From the NCBI RefSeq assembly GCF_900113185.1, contig NZ_FOZD01000001.1:1674001-1738000 (forward strand): a stretch of DNA of 64,000 bases. Reading direction: 5' to 3'. The notes under the pieces are model-generated. The model was not told the origin of the DNA. It was given only the letters and a program-made list of their open reading frames with translations, and did no database searches. Made by a program: the position numbers and the translations under genes. The stretch is from Agromyces sp. CF514. Lineage in GTDB: Bacteria; Actinomycetota; Actinomycetes; Actinomycetales; Microbacteriaceae. This document shows positions 1 through 10,106 of this stretch, one piece after another; position 1 is the stretch's first letter; each line of letters starts with the position of its first letter.

Positions 1-1
1 C

Positions 2-514
2 GACACCACGGGGCTCAGCGATCCGAGCATGGCCTCGGTGCTCGTCGACACGGGCGCGTCGATCGTCATCACGCACAGCCTGGCGGCGCCGCGCACGCCG
101 CTTCCGTCGCCGCGGTACGCCGACGTGGTCGCCGACGTGGTCGACTTCCTCAGGTCGCGGGTCGCCCGAGCCGAGGCGGGCGGCGTGGCATCCGATCGCA
201 TCATCGTCGACCCCGGTCACGACCTGAACAAGCACACGCTCGACTCGCTCGAGCTCACGCGCAGGCTCGACGAGGTCGTCGCGCTCGGATACCCGACGCT
301 CGTCGCGCTCTCGAACAAGGACTTCGTCGGCGAGAGCCTCGGCCGTCCGCGCTCCGAACGCGTCGAGGGGTCGATCGCGGCCGCCGTCTACAGCGTGATG
401 CGCGGCGCTCGGATCGTGCGTGTGCACAACGTGCGAGAGACCGTCGATGCGATGCGCATGATCGAAGCCATCGAGGGATGGCGCGAACCCGTGTTCCTGG
501 AGCACAACCAGTGA
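2..514 (+). CDS. Dihydropteroate synthase family protein, FolP2-like (5' end missing)
   Basis: This is the C-terminal 170 residues of a dihydropteroate synthase TIM barrel; the frame is open from base 2, so the start lies before the window. Seen in order are DPGHDLNK, SNKDFVG and RIVRVHNV. Folate-pathway enzymes usually have a DPGFGFGK-type loop and SRK at the pterin/sulfonamide site; here Arg of SRK is Asn. That pattern matches the actinobacterial FolP2 paralogue, which in mycobacteria is reported not to replace true DHPS. The stop overlaps the next start in GTGA, so the two genes are probably translated together. Family is firm; the reaction is uncertain. Confidence 0.8.
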   Translation, partial: DTTGLSDPSMASVLVDTGASIVITHSLAAPRTPLPSPRYADVVADVVDFLRSRVARAEAGGVASDRIIVDPGHDLNKHTLDSLELTRRLDEVVALGYPTLVALSNKDFVGESLGRPRSERVEGSIAAAVYSVMRGARIVRVHNVRETVDAMRMIEAIEGWREPVFLEHNQ

Positions 515-1230
515 ACGGCGGCCCGGCGATCGATCGTGAGACGCTGCTCACCGCATACGGGCTGCGCGATCGCGGGGTGCCGCGCATCCGCATGAACTTC
601 GTCGCGAGCATCGACGGCGCCGTCACGCTCGACGGTCGCAGCGGCGGCCTCGGCGACGCGAGCGACCGACTCGCCATGCAGGCCATGCGCACGGTCGCCG
701 ACCTCGTACTGGTGGGGGCCGGCACGGTGCGCGCCGAGGGGTACGGCGGACTCGCGGTCGACGAGGCGGATGCCGCGTGGCGGCGTGCGCGGGGCCTCGA
801 CGGCCAGCCCCGCATCGCCGTGGTCTCGTCGCGGCTCGACCTCGACCCGCGGCATCCGTTCTTCTCGAAGGCGGTGCGACGACCGATCGTGGTGACGACC
901 GCGACGTCGCCCGAGCATCGGCGTTCGGCGCTCGCCGAGATAGCCGACGTGCTCGTGTGCGGTGAAGACGAGGTCGACCTCGCGCTGGCGCAGGCCTCGC
1001 TCGCCGCGGCGGGCCTGACGCAGGTGCTCTGCGAGGGCGGTCCCCACCTGTTCGGCGCACTGCTCGACGCGGAACTCGTCGACGAGGTGTGCCTCTCGCT
1101 CAGCCCGACCCTGGTCGGCGGCGCGGCCGGGCGGATCGCACAGGGCGCCGGCGAGCGGGCGCGACCGATGCGGCTCGCGCACGCCCTGCCGGCGGGCGAC
1201 CTGCTGCTGCTGCGCTACTCGCGCGACTGA
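511..1230 (+). CDS. Pyrimidine reductase family protein (RibD C-terminal / DHFR-like fold)
   Basis: A 239-residue stand-alone RibD_C domain, the NADPH-dependent reductase fold used on diaminopyrimidines in riboflavin synthesis. Family landmarks are the N-terminal MNFVASIDGAVT strand, LVGAGTVRAEGYG, and the C-terminal LCEGGPHLFGALLDAELVDE region. The GTG at 511 is chosen because it overlaps the upstream stop (GTGA) and the earlier codons lie inside the folP-like gene. No deaminase domain is present, so it is not a full RibD. Pairing with a FolP2-like gene suggests a pterin or flavin-related role, but the substrate cannot be read from sequence. Confidence 0.8.
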   Translation: MNGGPAIDRETLLTAYGLRDRGVPRIRMNFVASIDGAVTLDGRSGGLGDASDRLAMQAMRTVADLVLVGAGTVRAEGYGGLAVDEADAAWRRARGLDGQPRIAVVSSRLDLDPRHPFFSKAVRRPIVVTTATSPEHRRSALAEIADVLVCGEDEVDLALAQASLAAAGLTQVLCEGGPHLFGALLDAELVDEVCLSLSPTLVGGAAGRIAQGAGERARPMRLAHALPAGDLLLLRYSRD

Positions 1231-1259
1231 GGCGGAGCCCCGGGCGGGGTTGCGCCGGG

Positions 1260-2903
1260 TCAGGCCGCTTCGAGCGCGTGGGCGTCGAGGATGGTGTAGC
1301 TGTACCCCTGCTCGGCGAGGAACCGCTGACGGTTCTGCGCGAAGTCCTGGTCGACGGTGTCGCGCGCGACGAGCGTGTAGAAGTTGGCGGTGAGGCCGGA
1401 CTCCTTCGGGCGCAGGAGGCGGCCGAGGCGCTGCGCCTCCTCCTGACGCGAGCCGTACGAGCCGGAGACCTGGATCGCCACGGTCGCCTCGGGCAGGTCG
1501 ACCGAGAAGTTCGCGACCTTCGACACGACGAGCACGGGCGTGCGGCCGTCGCGGAACTCCTGGAAGAGGCGTTCGCGCTCGTCGACCGGCGTGGCGCCCG
1601 TGAGCTGGGGGGCGCCGAGCGTCTCGGCGAGCTCGTCGATCTGGTCGAGGTACTGGCCGATCACGAGGATGCGCTCGCCGCGGTGCTTGGCGACGAGTTC
1701 CTTCACGACGTCGAGCTTCGCCGGCGCGGTCGCGGCGAGGCGGTAGCGTTCGTCGTCGGCTGATGCCGCGTAGGCGAGCCGCTCGGACTGCGGCAGGTCG
1801 ATGCGCACCTCGTAGCAGGCGGCGGGGGAGATGAAGCCCTGGGCCTCGATCTCCTTCCAGGGGGCGTCGAACCGCTTGGGGCCGATGAGGCTGAAAACGT
1901 CGCCTTCCCGGCCGTCTTCGCGCACGAGCGTCGCGGTGAGGCCGAGGCGGCGGCGGGCCTGCAGCTCGGCGGTGAGCTTGAACACGGGCGCGGGCAGCAG
2001 GTGCACCTCGTCGTAGACCACGAGGCCCCAGTCGAGGGCGTCGAGGAGCGCGAGGTGGGCGTACTCGCCCTTCCGCTTGGCGGTCAGGATCTGGTACGTC
2101 GCGATCGTGACGGGCCGGATCTCCTTCGTCTGCCCCGAGTACTCGCCGATCTCGTCGGCCGTGAGGGTCGTGCGTCGCAGCAGTTCGTCGCGCCATTGAC
2201 GGGCGGAGACCGTGTTCGTCACGAGGATGAGCGTCGTGGTCTTCGCGGTCGCCATCGCACCCGCGCCGACGAGCGTCTTGCCGGCGCCGCATGGCAGCAC
2301 GACGACGCCCGAGCCGCCGTCGAAGAAGTTGTCGACGGCCTTCTGCTGGTAGTCGCGCAGGTGCCAGTTCGACTCTTCGAGGTCGATGGGGTGCGGGGTG
2401 CCGGGCGTGTAGCCGGCGAGATCCTCGGCGGGCCAGCCAAGCTTCACGAGCTCCTGCTTGAGCGCGCCCCTCGCCCAGGCCTCGACGAGGAACCCGGTGT
2501 CGTCGATGCGCTCGGTCAGCAGCGGCGCGATGCGCTTCGCGTTCGCGACCTCGGTGAGCACCGCGAGGTCGTCGGAGCGCAGGCGCAGTGCGCCGTCGTC
2601 GGTGCGGTCGACGACGAGCCGGCCGTATCGCGACACGGTCTCGCGCATGTCGACCGAGACCGTCTGCGGCACCGGGAACTTCGCGTACTTCTCGAGCGTG
2701 CCGAGCATGTCGTCGGACGTGTGCCCGGCCGCGCGAGCGTTCCAGAGACCGAGTCGGGTGATGCGGTACGTGTGCACGTGCTCGGGTGCGCGTTCGAGTT
2801 CGGCGAAGACCGCGAGGTCGTGGCGCGCATCTTCAGCGAGGGGATGCGCGACCTCCAGCAGCACGGTGCGGTCGCTCTGCACGATGAGGGGGCCGTCTGA
2901 CAT
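1260..2903 (-). CDS. DNA repair helicase XPB (SF2)
   Basis: A 547-residue bacterial XPB/ERCC3-type 3'-5' DNA helicase. Motifs: Walker A PCGAGKTLVG near residue 200, DEVH box in VYDEVHLL near 297, SAT-like LTATLVR, and motif VI QRLGRLLRPK near 455. The N-terminal 190 residues are the XPB-type damage-recognition/N-terminal region. Length fits the mycobacterial enzyme. A TAGACT box (2912-2917, complement) ends 8 bases before the ATG, so its mRNA is probably leaderless. The helicase-associated protein just upstream on the same strand is its usual actinobacterial neighbour, and the pair likely acts in DNA repair or remodelling. Confidence 0.93.
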   Translation of the reverse strand: MSDGPLIVQSDRTVLLEVAHPLAEDARHDLAVFAELERAPEHVHTYRITRLGLWNARAAGHTSDDMLGTLEKYAKFPVPQTVSVDMRETVSRYGRLVVDRTDDGALRLRSDDLAVLTEVANAKRIAPLLTERIDDTGFLVEAWARGALKQELVKLGWPAEDLAGYTPGTPHPIDLEESNWHLRDYQQKAVDNFFDGGSGVVVLPCGAGKTLVGAGAMATAKTTTLILVTNTVSARQWRDELLRRTTLTADEIGEYSGQTKEIRPVTIATYQILTAKRKGEYAHLALLDALDWGLVVYDEVHLLPAPVFKLTAELQARRRLGLTATLVREDGREGDVFSLIGPKRFDAPWKEIEAQGFISPAACYEVRIDLPQSERLAYAASADDERYRLAATAPAKLDVVKELVAKHRGERILVIGQYLDQIDELAETLGAPQLTGATPVDERERLFQEFRDGRTPVLVVSKVANFSVDLPEATVAIQVSGSYGSRQEEAQRLGRLLRPKESGLTANFYTLVARDTVDQDFAQNRQRFLAEQGYSYTILDAHALEAA

Positions 2904-2911
2904 AACGGTCG

Positions 2912-2917
2912 AGTCTA
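2912..2917 (-). promoter_or_regulatory. -10 box (TAGACT) of the XPB gene
   Basis: TAGACT on the complement ends 8 bases upstream of the XPB start codon, the spacing expected for transcription starting at or next to the ATG. No Shine-Dalgarno sequence fits between box and start. Confidence 0.5.
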
Positions 2918-2935
2918 CGCCCGGTTCATGTGCCC

Positions 2936-2954
2936 ATCGCCGATCGTCGGCGAT
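2936..2954. terminator. Hairpin after the helicase-associated gene
   Basis: Perfect 8-bp inverted repeat ATCGCCGA / TCGGCGAT with a TCG loop, in the 145-base spacer between the helicase-associated gene and the XPB start. There is no T-tract, which is usual for high-GC actinobacterial terminators; function is inferred from position. Confidence 0.4.
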
Positions 2955-3048
2955 TCGCGGCCGCCGGCGCAGCGCTCATGAGGGCGCTCGAGCGAGCGGA
3001 TGCCGCGGCACGGCGCCGTTCGAGGCGCGCCCGAGCGGCGGGCCGGCG

Positions 3049-4920
3049 TCACACGTTCGACGGGGCGGGCGAAACTGCCGCGATCGCCGAGAGCGGCAGC
3101 GTGCGTTCGATGTCGGCCTTGCGGTCGCGCGCGCGCAGGCGTCCGTTCGCGACGCTCGCCGGGGCGAGGAGGTAGTCGGCGGTCGTGCCGCCCGGCATGC
3201 GCACGGTGACCGTGAGCGTCTCCTTCGAGCGTGCGGCGGCCTCGAGCTGCCTGGCCAGCCACGCGACCTCGTCGGTGGCGTCGTCGTCGTGCTTGGCGAG
3301 GAGTCGGTCGAGCAGCGCCGCGACCTGGTCGGATGCGGGCTGCGGCGTCGGCGACTGCGCGAGGTGGTGGCGGTGCAGGCGCACGATCGTGCCGTCGTGG
3401 TCTTCGGCGGCGACCGGGTACTTCGCGTCGGCCAGCGCCCAGAACACGACGTCGGGGGCGAAGCGCGAGAGCAGGCGGTGGGGTCCGGCCAGCCTGAGGC
3501 CGACGGCGTTCAGCGTCTGGTCGACCGCGAGCGTGCCGATGAGCTGCTCGTCGTCGGAACGCACCATCGTGCGAGCCGGCAGGTCGGCCTGGTCGGCGGC
3601 GGCGACGCGCACGCTGCCGAATCGTCGGGAGGCCTCGCCCACGAGGTAGGCGACCGGTTGCGGAATGCCCGTGAGCGAGATCTCGCCGAGGAACTCGAGG
3701 ATCGTCTCGGCGGTCTCGCCGGCCGCGAGCCCGCGGTTCACGGATGCGGCGCTCACACGATACGTCGAGGCGAGATCGCGCCCTTCGACGTCGGCGATGC
3801 CGCGCAGGCGCGCGTCGAGCACGGGCTCGAGCGGACCGGGCGAGACGATGGTGAGGTCGTGCTGCACGTAGACCTTCGACACCTGGGCCGGGAAGTGCAC
3901 CGCGAGCTCGGCGGCCGCGGCGGCGACCTCTCCCGTGAGCACGAGGCGGCCCGACGCCACGGGTTCGCCGGCGACCGCGAGGCCGAGCGCCTCGGCGTCG
4001 TCGACCAGCCGGTCGAGTCCGTCGTCGAGCCACTTTCCGCCCGCCGGGTAGAGCCACCGCACGTCGTCACGGAGGTCGGTCGCCGAGATCGACTCGCTGC
4101 GTCGCGCGACGAGGTCGCGGAGCGACGGAGGGATGCGCGCGAGCCACTGCTCGGCGAGCCGTTGCCAGCGAGCGGCGGACCCGAGCTGCGCCCACTCGGC
4201 GCCGATGTCGGACTCGAGCCAGTACGCGCCGTCGCGGAGCACCAGCCCGGCCTCGTCGGCCCGGTGGAACAGTCGCGGCAGGGCGTCGAGGTCGACGCCG
4301 CACGCCTCGGAGAGGCGCTTGGAGTCGGGCAGCGTCAGTCCGCCCTTCGCGAGCTCGCGCGCGGGCTGGGCGCCGACGGCGGCGAGCAGCTCGGCGGTGG
4401 CGGCGACGGTCGCGTAGGCCGCTTCGGCCGCCCGACGCTCGAGCAGCGTGCGGTCGACGTCGTCGATGCCGACGAGCACGGGCGGAGCGGGAGCGGCGAG
4501 CTCGGCAGCGTCGGGGATGTCCCGTTCGGTGCGTACCGCGAGGCGGGCGCCGACCGCGGCGGGAAGGTGCACGCGGTCGTCGTCGTGGGCGACGACCAGC
4601 AGCGAGTCCGAGAGGCGCGCGATCAGGGCCGGCACGGCGGCCGTGAGCTCTGGCGATGCGCCGAGCCGTGCGAGTTCCGCGGTGATCGCCTCGACCGTGG
4701 TGTCGGTGTGGTCGGCCGTCAGCGAGGCCGTCGCCGCGAGGACCGCGAGGCGCGGTCGGTCGAGACGCGAGAGCACGTGGTCGAGCGAGTCGGGTGCCAG
4801 CAGGACCTCGGCGAGGTCGAAGAGATCGCGGACGCCGGAGCCCTCGAACTCGCGTGTGGCCAGCGCCGCCCCGAGGTCGTCGCGGGGCAGCGAGCGGAGT
4901 CGCGCGGCGAGTTCGAGCAT
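3049..4920 (-). CDS. Helicase-associated domain protein (partner of XPB)
   Basis: A 623-residue protein of the actinobacterial helicase-associated (Helicase_C_3 / XPB-Ssl2-like) family. It has no Walker A motif; the recognisable part is the region around residues 340-480 (VSKVYVQHDLTIVSPGPLEP through TYRVSAASVNRGLAAGE), typical of the family, with winged-helix-like sections before it. A GGAG sits before the ATG at 4920, and only 9 bases separate it from the small membrane gene upstream, so the two may be cotranscribed. Immediate linkage to XPB is conserved in actinobacteria and suggests a shared repair or transcription-linked role; the molecular function is unknown. Confidence 0.8.
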   Translation of the reverse strand: MLELAARLRSLPRDDLGAALATREFEGSGVRDLFDLAEVLLAPDSLDHVLSRLDRPRLAVLAATASLTADHTDTTVEAITAELARLGASPELTAAVPALIARLSDSLLVVAHDDDRVHLPAAVGARLAVRTERDIPDAAELAAPAPPVLVGIDDVDRTLLERRAAEAAYATVAATAELLAAVGAQPARELAKGGLTLPDSKRLSEACGVDLDALPRLFHRADEAGLVLRDGAYWLESDIGAEWAQLGSAARWQRLAEQWLARIPPSLRDLVARRSESISATDLRDDVRWLYPAGGKWLDDGLDRLVDDAEALGLAVAGEPVASGRLVLTGEVAAAAAELAVHFPAQVSKVYVQHDLTIVSPGPLEPVLDARLRGIADVEGRDLASTYRVSAASVNRGLAAGETAETILEFLGEISLTGIPQPVAYLVGEASRRFGSVRVAAADQADLPARTMVRSDDEQLIGTLAVDQTLNAVGLRLAGPHRLLSRFAPDVVFWALADAKYPVAAEDHDGTIVRLHRHHLAQSPTPQPASDQVAALLDRLLAKHDDDATDEVAWLARQLEAAARSKETLTVTVRMPGGTTADYLLAPASVANGRLRARDRKADIERTLPLSAIAAVSPAPSNV

Positions 4921-4929
4921 CGTCTCCGA

Positions 4930-5205
4930 TCAGTTCGTCTGGGCGCGCGTGGTGCGCGAGCGGTTCACGGCGTGCACGATGAACAGGGCGATGAGGAGCA
5001 GGAACGCGATCGGCAGGCCGAACCACGGCAGCATGATGACGACCGGCCAGACACCCTGGCTGAAGCCGTCGTTCTCGGCCACGCCGGCGACGGTCGCGAA
5101 GATCACGGTGATGAACGCCGCGATCGAGAGGAGCACCAACCCGGCGAACATGAACGCGAGGACGCGTTCGACGCGCTGACTGCCGGACTGCTGGGTTTCG
5201 CTCAC
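4930..5205 (-). CDS. Small two-helix membrane protein
   Basis: A 91-residue protein with two hydrophobic segments (about residues 14-38 and 50-75) and a basic C-terminus ending in RSRTTRAQTN. The reading frame is open far upstream, but the GTG at 5205 is preferred: a TATCCT box (complement 5212-5217) ends 6 bases before it, a leaderless arrangement seen repeatedly in this window, and hydrophobic protein-like sequence begins only here. No function recognised; probably heads a transcript into the helicase-associated gene. Confidence 0.65.
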   Translation of the reverse strand: MSETQQSGSQRVERVLAFMFAGLVLLSIAAFITVIFATVAGVAENDGFSQGVWPVVIMLPWFGLPIAFLLLIALFIVHAVNRSRTTRAQTN

Positions 5206-5249
5206 CCTGCAAGGATAGGGCAGCGCGCCGCCCGCATGGGGCGGGACTC

Positions 5250-5255
5250 TAGACT
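5250..5255 (+). promoter_or_regulatory. -10 box (TAGACT) of the cold-shock gene
   Basis: TAGACT lies 58 bases before the cold-shock start and would give a roughly 50-base 5' UTR containing a GAGG-like ribosome site just before ATG 5314. It is back-to-back with the TATCCT box of the small membrane gene. Confidence 0.4.
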
Positions 5256-5313
5256 GGTGCGTGCACGGCGCGCGCGTTCCCGCGTGCCATCCCCGACATG
5301 AGCGAGGTTCCAC

Positions 5314-5694
5314 ATGCCCACCGGCAAGGTCAAGTTCTACGACGAGGAGAAGGGATTCGGCTTCATCAGCTCCGATGACGGCCAGGAGGTCTTCCTCCAC
5401 GCATCCGCTCTTCCCGCCGGTGCGACCGTGCGCGCGGGCAGCCGACTCGAGTTCGGCGTGGCCGAGGGCAAGCGCGGCGCCCAGGCGCTGTCGGTGCGCG
5501 TGCTCGACGCGCCCGTGAGCCTCGCGAAGATCAACCGCAAGCCCGCCGACGACATGGCGATCATCGTCGAAGACGTCGTCAAGGTGCTCGACTCGATCGG
5601 CGCCGACCTGCGCCGCGGTCGCTACCCCGAGAAGTCCAAGGCACGCACGGTCGCCACCGTGCTGCGCAAGGTGGCAGACGATCTGGATGCCTGA
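5314..5694 (+). CDS. Cold-shock domain protein with C-terminal extension
   Basis: A 126-residue RNA/ssDNA-binding protein. The cold-shock domain occupies residues 1-68 with RNP1 KGFGFI (13-18) and RNP2 VFLHAS (26-31). Unlike 67-residue CspA it continues for about 55 residues (from LAKINRKPADDMAIIVEDV), an extension typical of the actinobacterial long Csp placed beside DUF3027. Its last codons overlap the DUF3027 start by 8 bases, so the two are translationally coupled and likely function together. Nucleic-acid binding is well supported; the role of the extension is unknown. Confidence 0.9.
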   Translation: MPTGKVKFYDEEKGFGFISSDDGQEVFLHASALPAGATVRAGSRLEFGVAEGKRGAQALSVRVLDAPVSLAKINRKPADDMAIIVEDVVKVLDSIGADLRRGRYPEKSKARTVATVLRKVADDLDA

Positions 5695-6517
5695 GTTCAC
5701 CGAGCCCGAGACGGATGCCGCGGCATCTGCATCCGAGGTCGACGCGACTGACGAGGCGACCGAGGTCGTCGAGCCGGTCGACTCCGCGTCCGTCCCGTCC
5801 GAGGCGGATGCCGCGGATGCGACGCCGGAGCCGGAGCCGGTCGAACCCGCGGAGTCCGAGCCGGTCGATGCCGAGGCAGAGGCCGAGCCGGTCGATGCCG
5901 AGCCCGAGCCCGTCGTCTTCGAACCCGATCCCGTGCTCCTGGCTGCCGTCGACCTCGCCCGCAGCGCGCTGCTCGAGACGACCGCGCCCGAGACCGTGGG
6001 GTCCGTCGTGGGCCACATCGCCGAAGACGAGCACGTGCTCACGCTGCACTTCGCCTCCGACCTCTCGGGCTACCCCGGGTGGCACTGGAGCGTGACGATC
6101 GCGCGCGTCGAGGACGACCGGCCGACGATCATCGAGACCCAACTGCTGCCGGGCGAGCGAGCTCTGCTCGCGCCGGCGTGGGTGCCGTGGTCCGAGCGGC
6201 TCGCCGACTACCGGGCCGCGCAGGCCGCAGCGGCCGCCGCTGCGCGAGCCGCCGGCGAGGAGCCCGAGGGCGACGACCTCGAGTTCGTGCCCGACGACGG
6301 ATCCGAGGAACTCGAGGTCGGCGACGACGACTTCGACGACGAGCACGACCTCGACGACGAGCACGACGACCATGAGTTCGACGACGAGCACGACGCCGAC
6401 GACGACGCCGGACACGACGACGACGCCGGACACGAGGCCGACGCCGGACACGAGGCCGACGCCGACGAGCGCGCGCTCGAAGGCGCCGACGGTCAGGACG
6501 AGACGCCCGCGCCCTGA
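5687..6517 (+). CDS. DUF3027 protein with long acidic flanks
   Basis: A 276-residue actinobacterial DUF3027 protein. The conserved core is about residues 82-190 (VDLARSALLETTAPETVGS, GYPGWHWSVTIAR, PAWVPWSERL). It is preceded by about 80 residues dominated by Glu/Pro/Val/Asp and followed by about 80 residues of Asp, Glu and His with tandem GHEADA-like units, built from short nucleotide repeats around 6340-6470. The flanks look disordered. It overlaps the cold-shock gene at its start and runs 25 bases into the convergent DUF2530 gene at its end. Function of DUF3027 is unknown; the tail could bind metal or mimic nucleic acid, which is inference. Confidence 0.8.
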   Translation: MPEFTEPETDAAASASEVDATDEATEVVEPVDSASVPSEADAADATPEPEPVEPAESEPVDAEAEAEPVDAEPEPVVFEPDPVLLAAVDLARSALLETTAPETVGSVVGHIAEDEHVLTLHFASDLSGYPGWHWSVTIARVEDDRPTIIETQLLPGERALLAPAWVPWSERLADYRAAQAAAAAAARAAGEEPEGDDLEFVPDDGSEELEVGDDDFDDEHDLDDEHDDHEFDDEHDADDDAGHDDDAGHEADAGHEADADERALEGADGQDETPAP

Positions 6518-6759
6518 CGTGCGCGCCGCCGCCTGGTCGCCTGCACGAAGACGAGCGCGGCCAGGCCGAGCAGCACTCCGGTCGCGCATGCCCAGACGAG
6601 CCATGCGAGCCCGGCCGATGCGAGCACGTCGCGCACGATGAGGCACGCGACGAGCCCGACCAGCCAGAGCGCGGTGCCGGCCAGCACCGCCTTGCGCGCG
6701 TCGGCCCTCGCGGGCGCCGGATCGGGCCGACGCTCCGACTCGGGGAGCCAGAGGCGCAC
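6493..6759 (-). CDS. DUF2530 small membrane protein
   Basis: An 88-residue protein with two transmembrane segments (about residues 24-45 and 50-72) and a basic RRRRAR C-terminus, matching the actinobacterial DUF2530 pattern. The GTG at 6759 starts 5 bases after the serC stop, so it is the downstream gene of a serC operon. Its 3' end overlaps the convergent DUF3027 gene by 25 bases. Function unknown. Confidence 0.65.
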   Translation of the reverse strand: MRLWLPESERRPDPAPARADARKAVLAGTALWLVGLVACLIVRDVLASAGLAWLVWACATGVLLGLAALVFVQATRRRRARQGAGVSS

Positions 6760-6764
6760 GGGAC

Positions 6765-8724
<1,960 letters not shown>

Positions 8725-8726
8725 CG

Positions 8727-8871
8727 GTCGAGTCCGACGGCACGAAGCCGGTCGTCGGACCAGGATCGGGATCGCCCCTCGGCACCCACCGCCCGATTCA
8801 GGACGAAGACGCGCCTCGAGCGCACCAGGTGAGACGGAGTCCGACTCCGTGGGGCGGTGGAGGAACCCGAT
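8727..8871 (+). promoter_or_regulatory. Structured leader, probable ydaO/yuaA c-di-AMP riboswitch
   Basis: The leader contains three perfect pairings: GTCCGACG/CGTCGGAC (8732-8739 with 8753-8760), ACGGAGT/ACTCCGT (8834-8840 with 8844-8850), and a long-range CCACCGCCC/GGGCGGTGG (8786-8794 with 8852-8860). GAGTCCGACGGC near the 5' end and GGTGGAGGAACCCGA near the 3' end resemble actinobacterial ydaO riboswitches as I remember them, and that class is known to precede NlpC/P60 and Rpf genes. The long-range arm covers the first bases of the ribosome site GGAGGA, so ligand could control translation. Class assignment needs a covariance-model search. Confidence 0.6.
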
Positions 8872-9732
8872 TTGGCTCGATTCACCCCACGCCGCCGTTT
8901 CACGTCACCGAAGCGGGGCAGCGCCTCGAAGGCCGTGGCCCCGCGCGTCACCCCAGAACCCCAGCCCGCCGCCGTCGTGCAGCGCCCGCTCGCATCGACC
9001 CGTCGGCTCCGTCGCGGCGGCGTCGCGAACGTGGCCGTCATGACGATCGCCGCGGGCATCGTCGGCACGCTCGCGATCCCCGCCTACGCGTTCGCGCCGG
9101 GCAGCAACGACCCGCAGTTCGCCACGACCGACGCGACCCGCATGACGAAGGCGCAGGCGCAGTCCGTCGAGGTCGCCGAAGACGTCATCGCGGCTCCCGT
9201 CACGAAGGACGGCTTCGCCGCCGTCACCAAGGCGGAGATCGACGCGGCCGCCGAGGCGAAGCGTCAGGCCGAGGAGGCCGCGGCCGCCGCCGAGGCGGCA
9301 CGGGTCGCCGCCGAGACCGCGATGACCTCGTACGCCGCATCGTACGCGGGTCCGTCGGTCGGCGACTTCCTCGCGAACCCGCCGTACCCGAGCTTCGACC
9401 TCGCGAGCGTGTACGGCGTCGCGACGCAGTACATCGGCACGCCGTACGTCTACGGCGGCGCAACGCCCGCCGGCTTCGACTGCTCGGGCTTCGTCATGTA
9501 CGTCTACGCCCAGTTCGGCGTCGCCATGCCCCACTCCTCCGCTGGGCAGGGCGCGATGGGCACCGTCATCTCCGAGGCCGACGCGCAGCCCGGCGACCTC
9601 GTGATCATGGACGGCCACGACGGCTTCTACGCCGGCAACGGCATGATCCTGCACGCGCCGTACGAGGGTGCCTCGGTTCGCGTGCAGCCGATCTGGACGA
9701 GCGACTACACGATCGTGCGCATCGGCATCTGA
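8872..9732 (+). CDS. Secreted NlpC/P60 peptidoglycan hydrolase
   Basis: A 286-residue envelope hydrolase expected to cut peptide stems of peptidoglycan. Basic N-terminus, signal/anchor segment at 52-75 ending in IPAYAF, an Ala/Glu-rich coiled coil at 118-152 and a C-terminal NlpC/P60 domain with Cys204 (GFDCSGF), His249 (DGHDGFY) and His261 (MILHAP). The start is taken as TTG 8872, 7 bases after GGAGGA (8859-8864); the upstream in-frame GTG at 8857 lies inside the riboswitch stem. The N-terminal half is related to that of the CHAP protein 1 kb downstream. Regulation by the upstream leader is likely. Confidence 0.88.
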   Translation: MARFTPRRRFTSPKRGSASKAVAPRVTPEPQPAAVVQRPLASTRRLRRGGVANVAVMTIAAGIVGTLAIPAYAFAPGSNDPQFATTDATRMTKAQAQSVEVAEDVIAAPVTKDGFAAVTKAEIDAAAEAKRQAEEAAAAAEAARVAAETAMTSYAASYAGPSVGDFLANPPYPSFDLASVYGVATQYIGTPYVYGGATPAGFDCSGFVMYVYAQFGVAMPHSSAGQGAMGTVISEADAQPGDLVIMDGHDGFYAGNGMILHAPYEGASVRVQPIWTSDYTIVRIGI

Positions 9733-9760
9733 TCGGTGAACATCGCGTGACACGGCGCTC

Positions 9761-9795
9761 GAACGGCGCGGAGGGATGCCCCCTTCGCGCCGTTC
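9761..9795 (+). terminator. Strong hairpin terminator of the NlpC/P60 gene
   Basis: GAACGGCGCG (9761-9770) pairs perfectly with CGCGCCGTTC (9786-9795); the inner GAGGG/CCCTT extends the stem to 15 pairs with an ATGCC loop. It lies 29 bases after the stop codon, with no T-tract. Confidence 0.7.
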
Positions 9796-10106
9796 ATGCC
9801 GTAACCTGAAGCCCTGACGATCCGAGATCCGGGCGAGGGGAACGCCGATGGTCCGCACGTGCAGCATCCATTCCGCGGATGCGCGCGCGCAATTCGACCA
9901 ACGGCGCGGGAGTCAGCCGAGTACCGCACGAGCCGACGTTTCGACGGGCACTGTCTTCATGACGGTGCCCGTTCTGCGTTTTCGGGGCGGATGTCGGCGG
10001 CGAACGGCATCCGTCACGTCCGTGCCATCGAGCGGCCGCAGCGCCGCCGGAGCGTCGACCCGTTCACGCGGCTGGAAGCCATCCAGCCCCGATCGAAAGG
10101 CACTCC
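9796..10106. other. 311-base spacer before the HNH gene
   Basis: Apart from the terminator just upstream and a GAAAGG ribosome site before ATG 10107, I see no convincing element here. Overlapping ORFs of about 96 codons occur on the plus strand, but they are Arg/Ser-rich, run into the HNH gene and look like high-GC artefacts. A GAGGGGA precedes one of their ATGs (9848), so a short leader peptide cannot be excluded. Confidence 0.4.

Noticed and set aside
388..2292. A 634-codon minus-strand ORF overlapping the reductase and XPB
   Set aside because: Arg/Pro-rich shadow of XPB in another frame; it covers two genes on opposite strands with clear family matches.
8857..8859. GTG 8857 as start of the NlpC/P60 gene
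   Set aside because: It lies inside the GGGCGGTGG arm of the leader and has no ribosome site; TTG 8872 follows GGAGGA at proper spacing.
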